Below, one piece after another: positions 19,273 to 28,421 of a stretch of DNA of 64,000 bases. The stretch comes from Burkholderia sp. WP9 (GTDB lineage Bacteria; Pseudomonadota; Gammaproteobacteria; Burkholderiales; Burkholderiaceae): contig NZ_FNTG01000001.1 in assembly GCF_900104795.1 (NCBI RefSeq), forward strand, positions 2,666,001-2,730,000, read 5' to 3'. Under the pieces are notes generated by a model, which was not told the origin of the DNA, did not search any database, and saw only the letters and a list, made by a program, of their open reading frames with translations. The translations under genes were made by a program, and so were the position numbers. How positions within the stretch are numbered: position 1 is the stretch's first letter; every line of letters starts with the position of its first letter.

Positions 19273-19973
19273 TTTTCTCCTTTCGTTGACTGCAGAGCGT
19301 CGGCCAAAAGTTCACCTCCGGCCTGCGTGTATGCCATACATGTCTCATTAGTATTGCAAACGTATTGACTGAAGCGCGTGGGACAATGTGTGCCGTACGT
19401 TCGATTTGTGCAGAACAGCCCGCCTGATACGATCTACTCCACCTCCATCTGCGATCATGGTCACACGCGTCGATGAAGTAGCGAACCAAAGTCTCCAGGT
19501 GCTGCAATCCTGAGGTTGTCCATCAGGTCGTGGACTTCGAAGGTTGGCGAGTTCGCACGGTCGATTGACCGACCGCTGGCATAAGTCACATCGCTGAGTA
19601 GAACAAGTTTCAGTAACTTCAGCATGCCATGTGCAGTCGGAAGTCAAGGCAACGCTGCGGTAAAAGGAAGCAACTGAAGCGCGGTCTTCATCAGCCTTGT
19701 TATCTGCCACGGGGCAGCAGCCGTTAGCGTTTAATCCGTGACGAGCGGCAGCGTGAATGTGGACCCAACGAAGGATAGGAATGTGCCGCCTGTGAAGCAG
19801 GCAGGATTGGGGCAGATCGACGCGGAGACCGCAGCCAGGGCGGTGTTTTGAGAACACAGCTCCAATGAAGACGCCATACCTTCGACTGCACAAAGCTGCC
19901 AGAGGAAAGGTCGTCAACTATTCCGCATTCGGATTGCGCGCACGCGCTGTCGCACCCTTGAGACCAGGGGCGA
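19273..19973 (-). other. Interval between the ParB-like gene and NERD 2
   Basis: A 189-codon open frame on the same strand (19348-19917) fills most of this interval. Its composition is unlike a folded protein (many Cys, Arg and His, no motif), and no ribosome site precedes it. I treat it as probably non-coding or decayed. Confidence 0.3.
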
Positions 19974-20957
19974 TCAAAGCCTGGAATGCGCTTTTGATAC
20001 GCGGGAACTCTGCGCCTTCTTGAAGCCGGGATGATTGTGCAGGAAGCGGGCCAACTCGATAGCCCCGGGACTCACGGTAAGTTTCTTCACAACGCTGCGA
20101 ATTGCGATCTCCAATTCGCGACGGTATCGGAAGAGGAATTCTGCGTGGTCGCACTCAATAATGAGTCGCTTTGTTCCCCTGCCCTTCCTGATGCGCACAC
20201 GAGAAAAGTCTGATGGCTGGACGTTCTCGCCGTTAAACTCCCGAAGAACGGTTTCGGCGGTGGCCCCTTTCACTTCAGACCTTACACCTCTCGCTCGCTG
20301 CAGTAGCGCTTCTCTGCCCCACTCTTTGTCAAGCGCAAGGAGTTTCCTTCCGACGGCGAAAGTCAGTTCAGTCTCGCTGAAAAGAGCCGGTAGACTGTCC
20401 CTGAGCGCTTTGATGTACACGGCGTCGCGTATGTTCTTTCGGGAAATATTGAGCGCACGGGAGCAACCGCTGTAACTGGTCCATTCCCCTCTGGTAACAC
20501 CGAGATGATATCGGTCGGAGATGGTCCTGGGTAAGTCTAGCGTCCTTTTCAGGATTCGATTCTCAGACTCGCGGGGCCAGGGCAATGCTCGCTTCGACGC
20601 GGACACTTGTCCTTTTACCATCGCAAGCACCGCCCTGCCTGAAAACTTGCTGCCAGCGGCAACATGCTGCCCAATTCGCTGACCCACGATTTCAAGGCCA
20701 TCTCGCGCTATAACCTCGCGTATAACGCGCACCGAATAAGGGGTTATCTCAGCAGGCCTTTCGAACAACTCCATCAGCCCGTCTGGCAATACATCCAACT
20801 TAAGCGCCAACGACAGTTCCGCCCGACTGACGCCCAGCGCGTTCAACGCGCCCGCCTGCGTCGTCCAATTTCCCTCAGCGAGTCCCTTTTCATAGAGAAA
20901 CGCAATAAGGTAGCAACTGCGTTTTTTGACTGGTCGAAGCAGTCCATTATGGGTCAT
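19974..20957 (-). CDS. Protein with two tandem ParB/KorB-like HTH repeats
   Basis: The protein has 327 aa. Residues about 30-115 (WTTQAGALNALGVSRAELSL, then LPDGLMELFERPAEITPYSV) have the layout of the ParB/KorB-type helix-turn-helix. Residues about 158-240 repeat it (WTSYSGCSRALNISRKNIRD, then LRDSLPALFSETELTFAVG). The repeats share spacing, the ALxxSR turn and the L.D.L..LF..E segment. There is no N-terminal ParB CTPase motif and no ParA partner is seen. The C-terminal third is basic (RIRKGRGTKRLIIECDHAEF). It is likely a DNA-binding protein of the island; partitioning is not shown. Confidence 0.65.
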   Translation of the reverse strand: MTHNGLLRPVKKRSCYLIAFLYEKGLAEGNWTTQAGALNALGVSRAELSLALKLDVLPDGLMELFERPAEITPYSVRVIREVIARDGLEIVGQRIGQHVAAGSKFSGRAVLAMVKGQVSASKRALPWPRESENRILKRTLDLPRTISDRYHLGVTRGEWTSYSGCSRALNISRKNIRDAVYIKALRDSLPALFSETELTFAVGRKLLALDKEWGREALLQRARGVRSEVKGATAETVLREFNGENVQPSDFSRVRIRKGRGTKRLIIECDHAEFLFRYRRELEIAIRSVVKKLTVSPGAIELARFLHNHPGFKKAQSSRVSKAHSRL

Positions 20958-21743
20958 AGTCCTATCTCACACTTGGCCTGGTACCGCAGTCTTCCGCAGC
21001 CACAGTATTAACGATACGCGACTCTGCGCGCGAATGACGACGGAATGGAGTGCAAAAACGTATCGCTTTCGAAAAAAAAGGACAATAAGCGGCTATAAAG
21101 AATCGTCACGCATTCACGCGCGTCCCGGGCGCAGGCACGACCTGCGGGCGGCGATGAACGGCGCTGCCCGCCTGTCACGCGAAGGGATCACGCGTCTGGA
21201 CCTCATCCCGAAACCGCCGAATAGATTTTTTTGACGGCGCTAGGTTGCTACCTTTCGCCCGAGACGAGCGTCTCGCGTCGCTTAGCCGCTCCGCAGGCAT
21301 ATCGCCCTCGCACCACACCGCCGCTTTCCCCAGTTTTCGACGATTGGTGGGCTCTGCGCTTCTTCGACCTGGGGCGTGTGCCTCCCGGATAAGCACCGCC
21401 GCGTGAAACGTGTTATAGCCTGAGGCGCCACTGGTGGACTGACTGCATCGCCTTGTTTTGCTTGACAAAACAGAGCGATTTTCGAAAAACGGATTGACTG
21501 ATCAAGCGCGCGAATTTCGCAAATCCGCGTCGCGCGCGCCGCTCGTGACATATGCAAGTCGCGGTTCACGGCCATGCATCAGCGCAGCCGGATCGACCGC
21601 AACGGCAGCTCTCCTGCACCAGAACCCGGCATGCTCGCCCAACCGATGCCGCTTGCATCGCAAGCCGCGGCGACCCGTCTTCACACTCAACTACACGATC
21701 AGGAAACGGCAATTGCCGCAAATACCTGAAAACGGGTCTGACA
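20958..21743. other. Gene-poor stretch of the island
   Basis: The promoter of the ParB-like gene should lie at its left edge. No supported gene or repeat was found in the remaining 750 bases. Confidence 0.35.
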
Positions 21744-22431
21744 TCACTTCTCTCTCTCAATCGTGCGCCGGCAGCCGCGTTGCGCCGGGCCGGTGCCTGT
21801 CACTGGTCGGCAACCAGTACGTAGGCGTTCGCCCATTGTACGAAGGCCGCGAAATACTGGTATTTTCCCGCGGGCGCGCTCGCGCCTCACGCGAAGGAAG
21901 CGATGGAACTCACTTAACTTGAGCAGTGAGGTGACGCCGAATCCGACCTCGCTCATTTCGTTGTCGATAATTGCGATAGTTTCAATCGGACACCGGAATT
22001 CGGCTGGCAGTAAACTCAGGAAGTGAACGGCGGGCGCGGCGTATGTAAGGGGACAGGGATGCGTCTCCGATTTTCCCGTTTCCGTCACGACGTGCAATCT
22101 GTCAGCATCCAGGCCCCGCGACACGCGCCCCGACCATTGGACATGTGTAATGACAACACACCAAAGTCGGACAAGACGACACAGTCGCCCTGAACATCGG
22201 GCGCGCAAACCCGCTTATCGTCAACACGGTCCGGTCTTCGCGCAGGGAGTAGCACTCCCCAAGTAGGGAAGCGAGCACGGCACGCAGCTTTCGCGAAAAA
22301 TCGACAAACTTCTGGCGATGTTCCGCCACTGCGGGCTCTCTCGCGTATCGATTCGGATATCCGAGGATTGCCTGAACCGGCATAAATACGCGCGCGGGAT
22401 GATGCACGCGTGCGCGAAATCGTTCGGTCAT
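21744..22431 (-). pseudogene. NERD-domain protein 3, frameshifted
   Basis: A credible start at 22431 (MTERFRARVHHPARVF) has AAGGAG six bases upstream. The frame then shifts twice. The second frame gives GDCVVLSDFGVLSLHMSNGR, matching the NERD core of paralogues 1 and 2 but without the ExK. The third gives FRCPIETIAIIDNEMSEVGF and then KLSEFHRFLRVRRERARGK, which matches their C-terminal halves. All segments are colinear with NERD 2, so this is one ancestral gene broken by indels. Confidence 0.6.
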
Positions 22432-22497
22432 GGGCGACTCCTTGCGTCCGCATTCGGCGGAGGCCTTGGTTACGACCCCTCTCTGTGTCAACAGTGG

Positions 22498-22791
22498 TTA
22501 TCGTAGAGTCGATTCGGCGACGAGACTCAGCAATGGTGACGATGTTGACAGGCCTTTCAACGACGCGGGTGGAGCGACAGTCATCCGTCGGTAGCGCAGA
22601 GCCGCTGCCGAGAAAAGGTTCGTGCCTGATGCAATCTGCTCCTCGTCAGCATGCTGGCGGCAGCGACTCACCATGCGACGGCCCCGCATGACCATCAGGA
22701 CGTGCATGAGACAGCCGGTGAGAAATACTGCCATTCCGGCGAACTCGAAAAGTGTGAGATAGCGGACGGGTTCCTTGAGGCGACCGGTCAT
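22498..22791 (-). CDS. Small membrane protein upstream of NERD 3
   Basis: An ATG at 22791 would give 97 aa with one hydrophobic helix (LFEFAGMAVFLTGCLMHVLM) followed by a basic stretch (RGRRMVSRCRQH). No good ribosome site is visible. It ends 66 bases before NERD 3 on the same strand. The membrane segment plus basic linker resembles the N-terminus of NERD 1 in character, so it could be a split-off anchor. The family is not recognised. Confidence 0.35.
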   Translation of the reverse strand: MTGRLKEPVRYLTLFEFAGMAVFLTGCLMHVLMVMRGRRMVSRCRQHADEEQIASGTNLFSAAALRYRRMTVAPPASLKGLSTSSPLLSLVAESTLR

Positions 22792-24178
22792 CAACGAAGA
22801 TACCCGCTATTCGGCTGCAATGCCTGGAGCTTTGGACTGCAACGGGCACACTGCGCCATGACGGCTGCTGCGCGCATCGGGGGAACGGTGGCAAGGCAAA
22901 GCGCTGGCAGGCGGATAAGAACGCGCGAAATCCTGCCAGGTATGTTGTCCGAAGCTACAACGATGGCTTGCCGACAAGCAGACCATTGCGGCATGAAGAT
23001 AAATGAGCGGCAAATCGTGGGAGCCAGACGAAGTTGCTCGCAAGATTTCCGAACCGGCAGCCTCGCACGGAAGCTTCGCAATTGATCAGCGCCGGGTCAA
23101 CGAATTCCCAGGAGGCTCGATGATGCCGACGCGATGAAGGCTGACGCCGCTATCCAACGGTAGCTTTCATCCGTTGGAGCCGCCCAGCAACAGCGCACAG
23201 TGATCATCACGCGGGATTACCGTCCCGAGAGGTAACGATCTCATTTAAGCCGGACGCACCGAGGCTTGAAACTGGGAATTGTTTAACGGACAACGTTCCA
23301 GGCTATAACGCGTTACGGCGACTTTGAGATAAAGAGGGCGATTTTCGGCGTCTTTCGCCCAGCTTCTGTAACTGAATGCTGCAACGCGAGTCGGCTCGGG
23401 GTTCTTTCGATCGGCTGATGACACGCCGCAACTTCGGGTCGAGCACGGAGCAAGCGGAGGGCCAAGGTTCCGATATGGGCACAGTTCGACCACCGCTCTC
23501 GAGGTCAGAGCAGCTGCCCCGTACCGCCTGCCGGGCACGGCGGGCAACGTCTTCGGTAACTGACCATTGCACCTTGCAGGACCTGCTAGCCGGCAATCCC
23601 GTCCCAACTGCCCTGGCTTGCTGTGCGCGCTAGCCACCAGTAGAGCGCACGCAACGAAACACCGAAGAGATCGGCCGTGGCGCACGTGGGCGCACGTGAG
23701 ATTTGCGCGCACACCAGTTGGTTATATTCATCCGAGATCTGGCTTTCCCGTTGGCGTCTCTGTGAAGAATACCGCGGCTTCTTCACGTGCGTCGCGAGCC
23801 GTACCGAGCTTCGTCAGACCTTGGTCCCTAGGAAGTAAAGCGCGGCAATTATCGGAAGGGACACGCATTGGATAGCCTCAAGCAGCGCACCTGCATGTGC
23901 TCACATGATTGTTGCGGCCGACATGATCAGTTGCGTCCACGCCGCGGATCAAACCGTCCGTCTAACACTTCACACCCGCCAGTTCGACCGCAAAAGGTCT
24001 CATCCCTCCGCATCCGTGAAATAACCGCTCCGGTCATTCACAGAAGACATCCGATTTAGCTGGCCGCTCGCTCACTGTAGCGGCGCTGGCCATGACGCGG
24101 TCGGGCCGCCGCCGTCATGCCCCGGCTGTGTCAAGGAAGCCAAGTCAACAACTCAATACAGATCGGCAATAGTCTCCT
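22792..24178. other. Gene-poor stretch between NERD 3 and the integrase remnant
   Basis: Nothing is well supported. A minus-strand fragment at 23586-23786 contains a possible HTH (ATADLFGVSLRALYWWLART) but lacks a ribosome site and neighbours in frame. The interval looks like decayed accessory DNA. Confidence 0.35.
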
Positions 24179-25400
24179 TTATGAGTCAGTGATCAGAGCC
24201 GCGGTGTATTTCGCCCAACACGATCGAGCCCTCGCGCGCGAGCGGCGCTGCCGGCCGATTGGGGCACTTCGCCAGAGGATTCGATAAAGGGCTTGCCTGG
24301 AAATGTTGAGGCTTTTGGCTGCGTCGGACTTGTTGCCGCTTGCGGCAAAAACGGCCGCTATCGCCTCTTCGGGAGAAACGACGGGCCTGGAAAGACGTTC
24401 AACGGTGGCAAATGTCGAAACGTATGCGGTAGCCTTAGCCGCGAGGCTATGTCCTGCCGCCTCAACAAGCCGTTGCATCGCCGCCTGGTGGAGCACAGGG
24501 TCAGGGCGATGATCGGGCCGCTTGATCGGCGTCGGTACGCCGGTTACCTCTTCATACATCCTTTGCAGGTAAGCGTGGCGCAGTCCATGAACCGTAACGC
24601 CCTTGGCGCCGCGCGTAATCCGCTCCTTTTGCAAGATGTGGTAGAAATGGCGGTACCACTTCTTCAGTGGCCACGGTTCCGGGATCATTGACCCTGTGCG
24701 GGGGTTGGAGAGCCTGGCGGCACGGATAAGCACCTCCTATTGCTACTCCGCATCGATTGGAACGACACGCGACCGTCCGCCTTTGGTGCCATCAATCACG
24801 TGAAGGTGGCCCGAAACGCGAAGACACTGCAACGGACGCAACAGAATGCTTTCCTGTGCACGCAGGCCAAATGCTGCCTGAGGCTCCACTTGGATCGCGA
24901 CCCACCGGTCGCGTCGGCATAGCCGTGCAATCACATCATCGAGATCGACCTTCGCCGCGTACCATGACTTGTCTTCCTGAGCAACGTAATAGCGACGATA
25001 CCCTTCGGGACGCTTGATGTAGTCGTCTACTGTGCCTACGAATTGGTGCTTTTTCATCCACGCGGCGAGCGTGCGCCAATATGTCAGCTTGTTCTCGACC
25101 GTCCCGGGCGATTGTTCCTTTTTCGTTAACCCAAAGGTTCACAAGTTAACCGATGTGTTTCTCTGCGAGATTCCATGGCGACTGGATCGCGAAGCCGCCT
25201 TTGCGAAGTTCGCGGAACCCTGCAATGAGACTTTGGACGCGGTACTTCTGGGTTTTGATTGATATCGCATGGGATGCAACGCGGGTTTTGCTATGCGCTT
25301 TCGACAAGTGTCGCTGAAAGAGTTCGGTAAGTTCGTTCGTGAGCCGCTGAGGGAGTCTGGCGTTTTCCGTCAGAGCCGAGAAGTTAACTTGGATCTTCAC
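24179..25400 (-). pseudogene. Phage-type integrase killed by nonsense and frameshift changes
   Basis: The minus strand reads almost a whole integrase. The N-terminal core-binding domain is at 25400-25146 (LIAGFRELRKGGFAIQSPWN). The middle is at 25057-24743 (AIQVEPQAAFGLRAQESILL, with the catalytic Arg). The C-terminal part is at 24733-24179 with HGLRHAYLQRMY, EAAGHS and ATAYV, then a short HTH (NKSDAAKSLNISRQALYRIL). An in-frame TAA ends the first part at 25143. A one-base shift follows near 25110. Two in-frame TAG codons (24743, 24737) separate the last parts, which otherwise share a frame. The changes are few, so the loss is recent compared with its surroundings. Confidence 0.8.
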
Positions 25401-26050
25401 TGTCGTCTTTGGCGAAAAGGGCGTTCTCCCCTATCAAAAGGGCGCCGCGGGTTGGTGCGGAACTGCACTCTTTGCTTTCCGGGATCTTAGAGATCAGAGA
25501 GTTGGTTCACCCGGCTCAGGGAAGCACTGTCGCCTGACGATCCTTGGTCCGGCCTCGGCCGAGGCAAGGCTACCTGACCGCAGGTGCACGCCTGTCGAGC
25601 CAAGCAATTCTTCTTGCGCTTTTGTTTTTCGGCTGCGTGTGCCGACAGGAAGGGGATAAGAAATCCGCACATAAAGTGCAAGTGATTTCCCGTCTGGGAA
25701 GCTTGCTCACCGCCGTCGCATTGATACCGGATCGCGTGAGTCAGGCTTGGCTTGTCTGCCGTTGACAGAAAGGAAATTTGGATGTTCGCCATGTCTGCAC
25801 TAATTTGTTCTCAGTCAGTACAGGATTTGCATTTTGGTCAAGAAACCAGCCTCACTACGTGTCGTGGAAGACTCAGTTTCCCCACGAGACATGCCAGGCT
25901 GTCAGTAGCGCCGCTACGAGGCGAGAATTGGGCGCCCAACAGGCGACTAACTTAGGAATGGAGTGCGTTGCACTCAGGTCGATGCGTCAGTGACGCGGAT
26001 AGGTGGTACGGGCTTGGGTATATGGCGTTGCTAGATGCACGACCGTGGCA
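25401..26050. other. Island right-end spacer
   Basis: No gene is supported in these 650 bases. The wecA-like remnant begins right after, so the island's right boundary lies somewhere here. Confidence 0.35.
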
Positions 26051-26515
26051 CAGTGTCCGCGTCACTGATCCTGATGGGTGCGATGATGAGCTTGCTCATC
26101 TAAACTACCGGTCGCCATGATTTTCTCGGCGACGGCGGCGCATACTTCAATCGCGCGATGCTCGCCGAACTACCGATTAAGCGGACATGTGCGATCGGAA
26201 GGTCGGCGTGGTATCCGGTGCTGCTCTTTACATATCCGATCTTCGAGACCTGCTTCTCGATCTACCGGAAGAAATTCATTCGCGGCATGTCGCCGGGCAT
26301 TCCCCAGGGCGAGCATTTGCATATGCTCGTCTAAACGCGGCTGATGCGCTTGGGGGCGGTGCGCGCACCGCGCATGAACTGACGCGGCGTAAGTCGTTGA
26401 CGTCGCCGCACACGCTGCATCTGTTCTGTTTCGTGGTGATGTTCGCCTCGGGACAAATGTCTGGCTCTACATGAGTATCGTGTGCTTCGAGTCACCGCGG
26501 TGGACGGTGGTGCGG
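26051..26515 (+). pseudogene. Decayed partial copy of the WecA-like transferase
   Basis: This stretch aligns at the nucleotide level with 9019-9540 of the intact gene. Long identical runs occur around GATCTTCGAGACCTG and TTCATTCGCGGCATGTCGCC. It has several indels, an in-frame stop after the HMLV segment, and a deletion of about 50 bases where the intact gene has the YLWLLCLIAVV membrane segment. Only the 3' half of the gene is represented. It lies about 190 bases upstream of the GT2 gene at 26706. Confidence 0.85.
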
Positions 26516-26705
26516 AATGCCAAATGGCATTAAGAAAGCACTCGAATGCGTGTCTTTCGCTTCGCGTTGCGACGGGAGAGAGCCAATTTTCGTATGCGCT
26601 ACCATTGAGCCATTCGCCAATGCGCCCAACTTCCGCAACGGGTTATGCAGTCGGCGAAGATTAGTACGCTGCACTTTCGACCGTCAAACCAGGACATAAT
26701 TGCCA

Positions 26706-27653
26706 ATGCAAGACTTCAATCTAGGCACCGTCGCCATCGTAATTCCCTGCTTCAACGAGGCAGCGACGATTGCCACGGTGATCCGCGATTTTCGACGCGC
26801 GCTTCCTGAGGCATCCATCATCGCGTTCGACAACAATTCGACGGACGACACGGCACGTGTCGCGCGCGAAGCGGGCGCGGAAGTCATCGAGGTGCCACTG
26901 CAAGGCAAGGGCAACGTCGTGCGCCGCATGTTCGCGGACGTGGAGGCCGATGTGTACGTGATGGTCGACGGAGATGCAACGTACGACGCGTCCGTCGCTC
27001 CCGCGTTGGTCGGCAAGCTGGTCGAGGAGCGGCTGGACATGGTTGTCGGCTCGCGCGTCACCGACGAACAGGCCGCTTATCGTCTCGGCCACCGCTTCGG
27101 CAATGTGATGCTGACGCAATGCGTGGCGGCGATTTTCGGCCGCACATTCAAGGACATGCTGTCGGGCTACCGAGTCTTTTCGCGCCGCTACGCAAAGTCG
27201 TTTCCGGCACATGCATCGGGCTTTGAGACCGAAACGGAATTGACCGTGCATGCGCTCGGCATGCGGATGCCCGTGGCCGAACTGCCCACCCGCTACATCT
27301 CGCGCCCGGAGGGTTCCGAGAGCAAGCTGAACACCTATCAGGACGGCTTCCGCATTCTGATGACCATTTTCAAGCTGGTGAAAAACGAGAAGCCGTTTGC
27401 GTTCTTCACGGTCGGCTTCACGATCTGTGCACTGCTATCTATCTTGCTGTCCATTCCGGTGTTCAGAACCTACATGGAAACCGGGCTCGTACCGCGCCTG
27501 CCCACCGCGCTCCTCAGCACGGCGCTGATGTTGCTCGGCGCCATCCTGCTGATCTGCGGCCTTGTTCTTGACACCGTGACGCGTGGCCGAATTGAGGTCA
27601 AGCGACTGGTGTACCTCGGCATCCCCGCGCCACACAAGCGGGAACGAGCTTAG
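26706..27653 (+). CDS. GT2-family polyprenyl-phosphate glycosyltransferase
   Basis: The enzyme has 315 aa and is DPM1/ArnC-like: a cytoplasmic GT-A domain followed by two C-terminal membrane helices. Motifs are VAIVIPCFNEAATIATVIRD at the N-terminus, the DxD-type VMVDGDATYD, and SGYRVFSRRYAKSFPAHASG. The membrane part is FFTVGFTICALLSILLSIPV and LMLLGAILLICGLVLD. It probably loads a sugar onto undecaprenyl phosphate. The start is ATG at 26706; a TTG two codons earlier is less likely. The gtrA-like gene begins four bases after the stop, which supports a glycan-modification pair. Confidence 0.88.
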   Translation: MQDFNLGTVAIVIPCFNEAATIATVIRDFRRALPEASIIAFDNNSTDDTARVAREAGAEVIEVPLQGKGNVVRRMFADVEADVYVMVDGDATYDASVAPALVGKLVEERLDMVVGSRVTDEQAAYRLGHRFGNVMLTQCVAAIFGRTFKDMLSGYRVFSRRYAKSFPAHASGFETETELTVHALGMRMPVAELPTRYISRPEGSESKLNTYQDGFRILMTIFKLVKNEKPFAFFTVGFTICALLSILLSIPVFRTYMETGLVPRLPTALLSTALMLLGAILLICGLVLDTVTRGRIEVKRLVYLGIPAPHKRERA

Positions 27654-27656
27654 TCC

Positions 27657-28046
27657 ATGCGTGCCCAATTTTTCAGGTTCGCCATCGCCGGCGCTATCGG
27701 CTTTCTGGTGGACGCCGGCGTGCTGTACGTGGCACTGGCGATCGGACTTGGGGCTTACGCCGGTCGCGTCGTCTCGTTTCTTTGCGCGGCCTTCACGACT
27801 TGGCAGATCAACCGTCGGCTGACTTTCGAGGTCAAGCGGACCGGCTCGCTCTGGCGTGAGTGGTTACGCTATCTCGCCGCCATGTCCGTGGGCGGCGGAT
27901 GCAACTACGGAAGCTACGTGGTCGCCCTGCTGTTCCTGCCGAAGGTGCCGATCGCTCCACTCATCGCCGTAGGCGCAGGGTCCATCGCCGGGATGTTCGT
28001 CAACTTTGCCTTCGCGAAGCTGTGGGTATTTCGTGCACAGCATTGA
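27657..28046 (+). CDS. GtrA-family membrane protein
   Basis: The protein has 129 aa and four predicted membrane helices, matching the GtrA family (FFRFAIAGAIGFLVDAGVLY, then FLCAAFTTWQINRRLTF, ending NFAFAKLWVF). GtrA-like proteins are thought to help flip undecaprenyl-linked sugars across the inner membrane. It starts four bases after the GT2 gene, so the two are translationally linked. This is a complete family-length protein. Confidence 0.88.
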   Translation: MRAQFFRFAIAGAIGFLVDAGVLYVALAIGLGAYAGRVVSFLCAAFTTWQINRRLTFEVKRTGSLWREWLRYLAAMSVGGGCNYGSYVVALLFLPKVPIAPLIAVGAGSIAGMFVNFAFAKLWVFRAQH

Positions 28047-28159
28047 CGCCGAGGTCTGGCTGCCGGACGACTTGCGCGTCGCCTATCGCTCGTGCTGCGT
28101 TTTGCTGTGCCGCGCCGCCGTCAAAACATGGCGGCGAGCCGCGTCCAGACGGGCGCGTC

Positions 28160-28421
28160 CTAGTCAAACACAGACATGGACTTCAGAATGGAGACTATCT
28201 GCTCGGCCCCGGTGCAGTCGCCGAACAGACATCACGTCGACACTCGCACCGGGTGTCATGCCGAAGTCGGCGAGTCCCGCATCAGCATCTCACAGTGTTG
28301 CCCGACTGAGAAGGCAGGTGTCGAAATGTTCGAGCGCTGCGCGCAGCGCCTACATGACCGAAATGACCTTGATTGCTTCCGGCCTCGTGCCGGCGAACAC
28401 CATGACTTTTTTCTTTGCCAT
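28160..28421 (-). pseudogene. wecB: UDP-GlcNAc 2-epimerase remnant with internal deletion
   Basis: The ATG at 28421 directly follows the stop of the wbiI-like gene. The frame reads MAKKKVMVFAGTRPEAIKV, the classic N-terminus of WecB-type epimerases, then hits a stop at codon 24 and continues as ALRAALEHFDTC and LADFGMTPGASVDVMS. About 30 bases later another frame gives FGDCTGAEQIVSILKSM and a stop, which resembles the C-terminus of the same family. The roughly 300 central residues are gone. It was evidently the last gene of the operon. Confidence 0.75.

Noticed and set aside
19348..19917. 189-codon open frame between the ParB-like gene and NERD 2
   Set aside because: Same strand as its neighbours, but rich in Cys, Arg and His, without motif or ribosome site. 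Kept only as a note on the interval.
23586..23786. Possible HTH protein on the minus strand
   Set aside because: Short, no ribosome site, no relative recognised; may be a chance frame.
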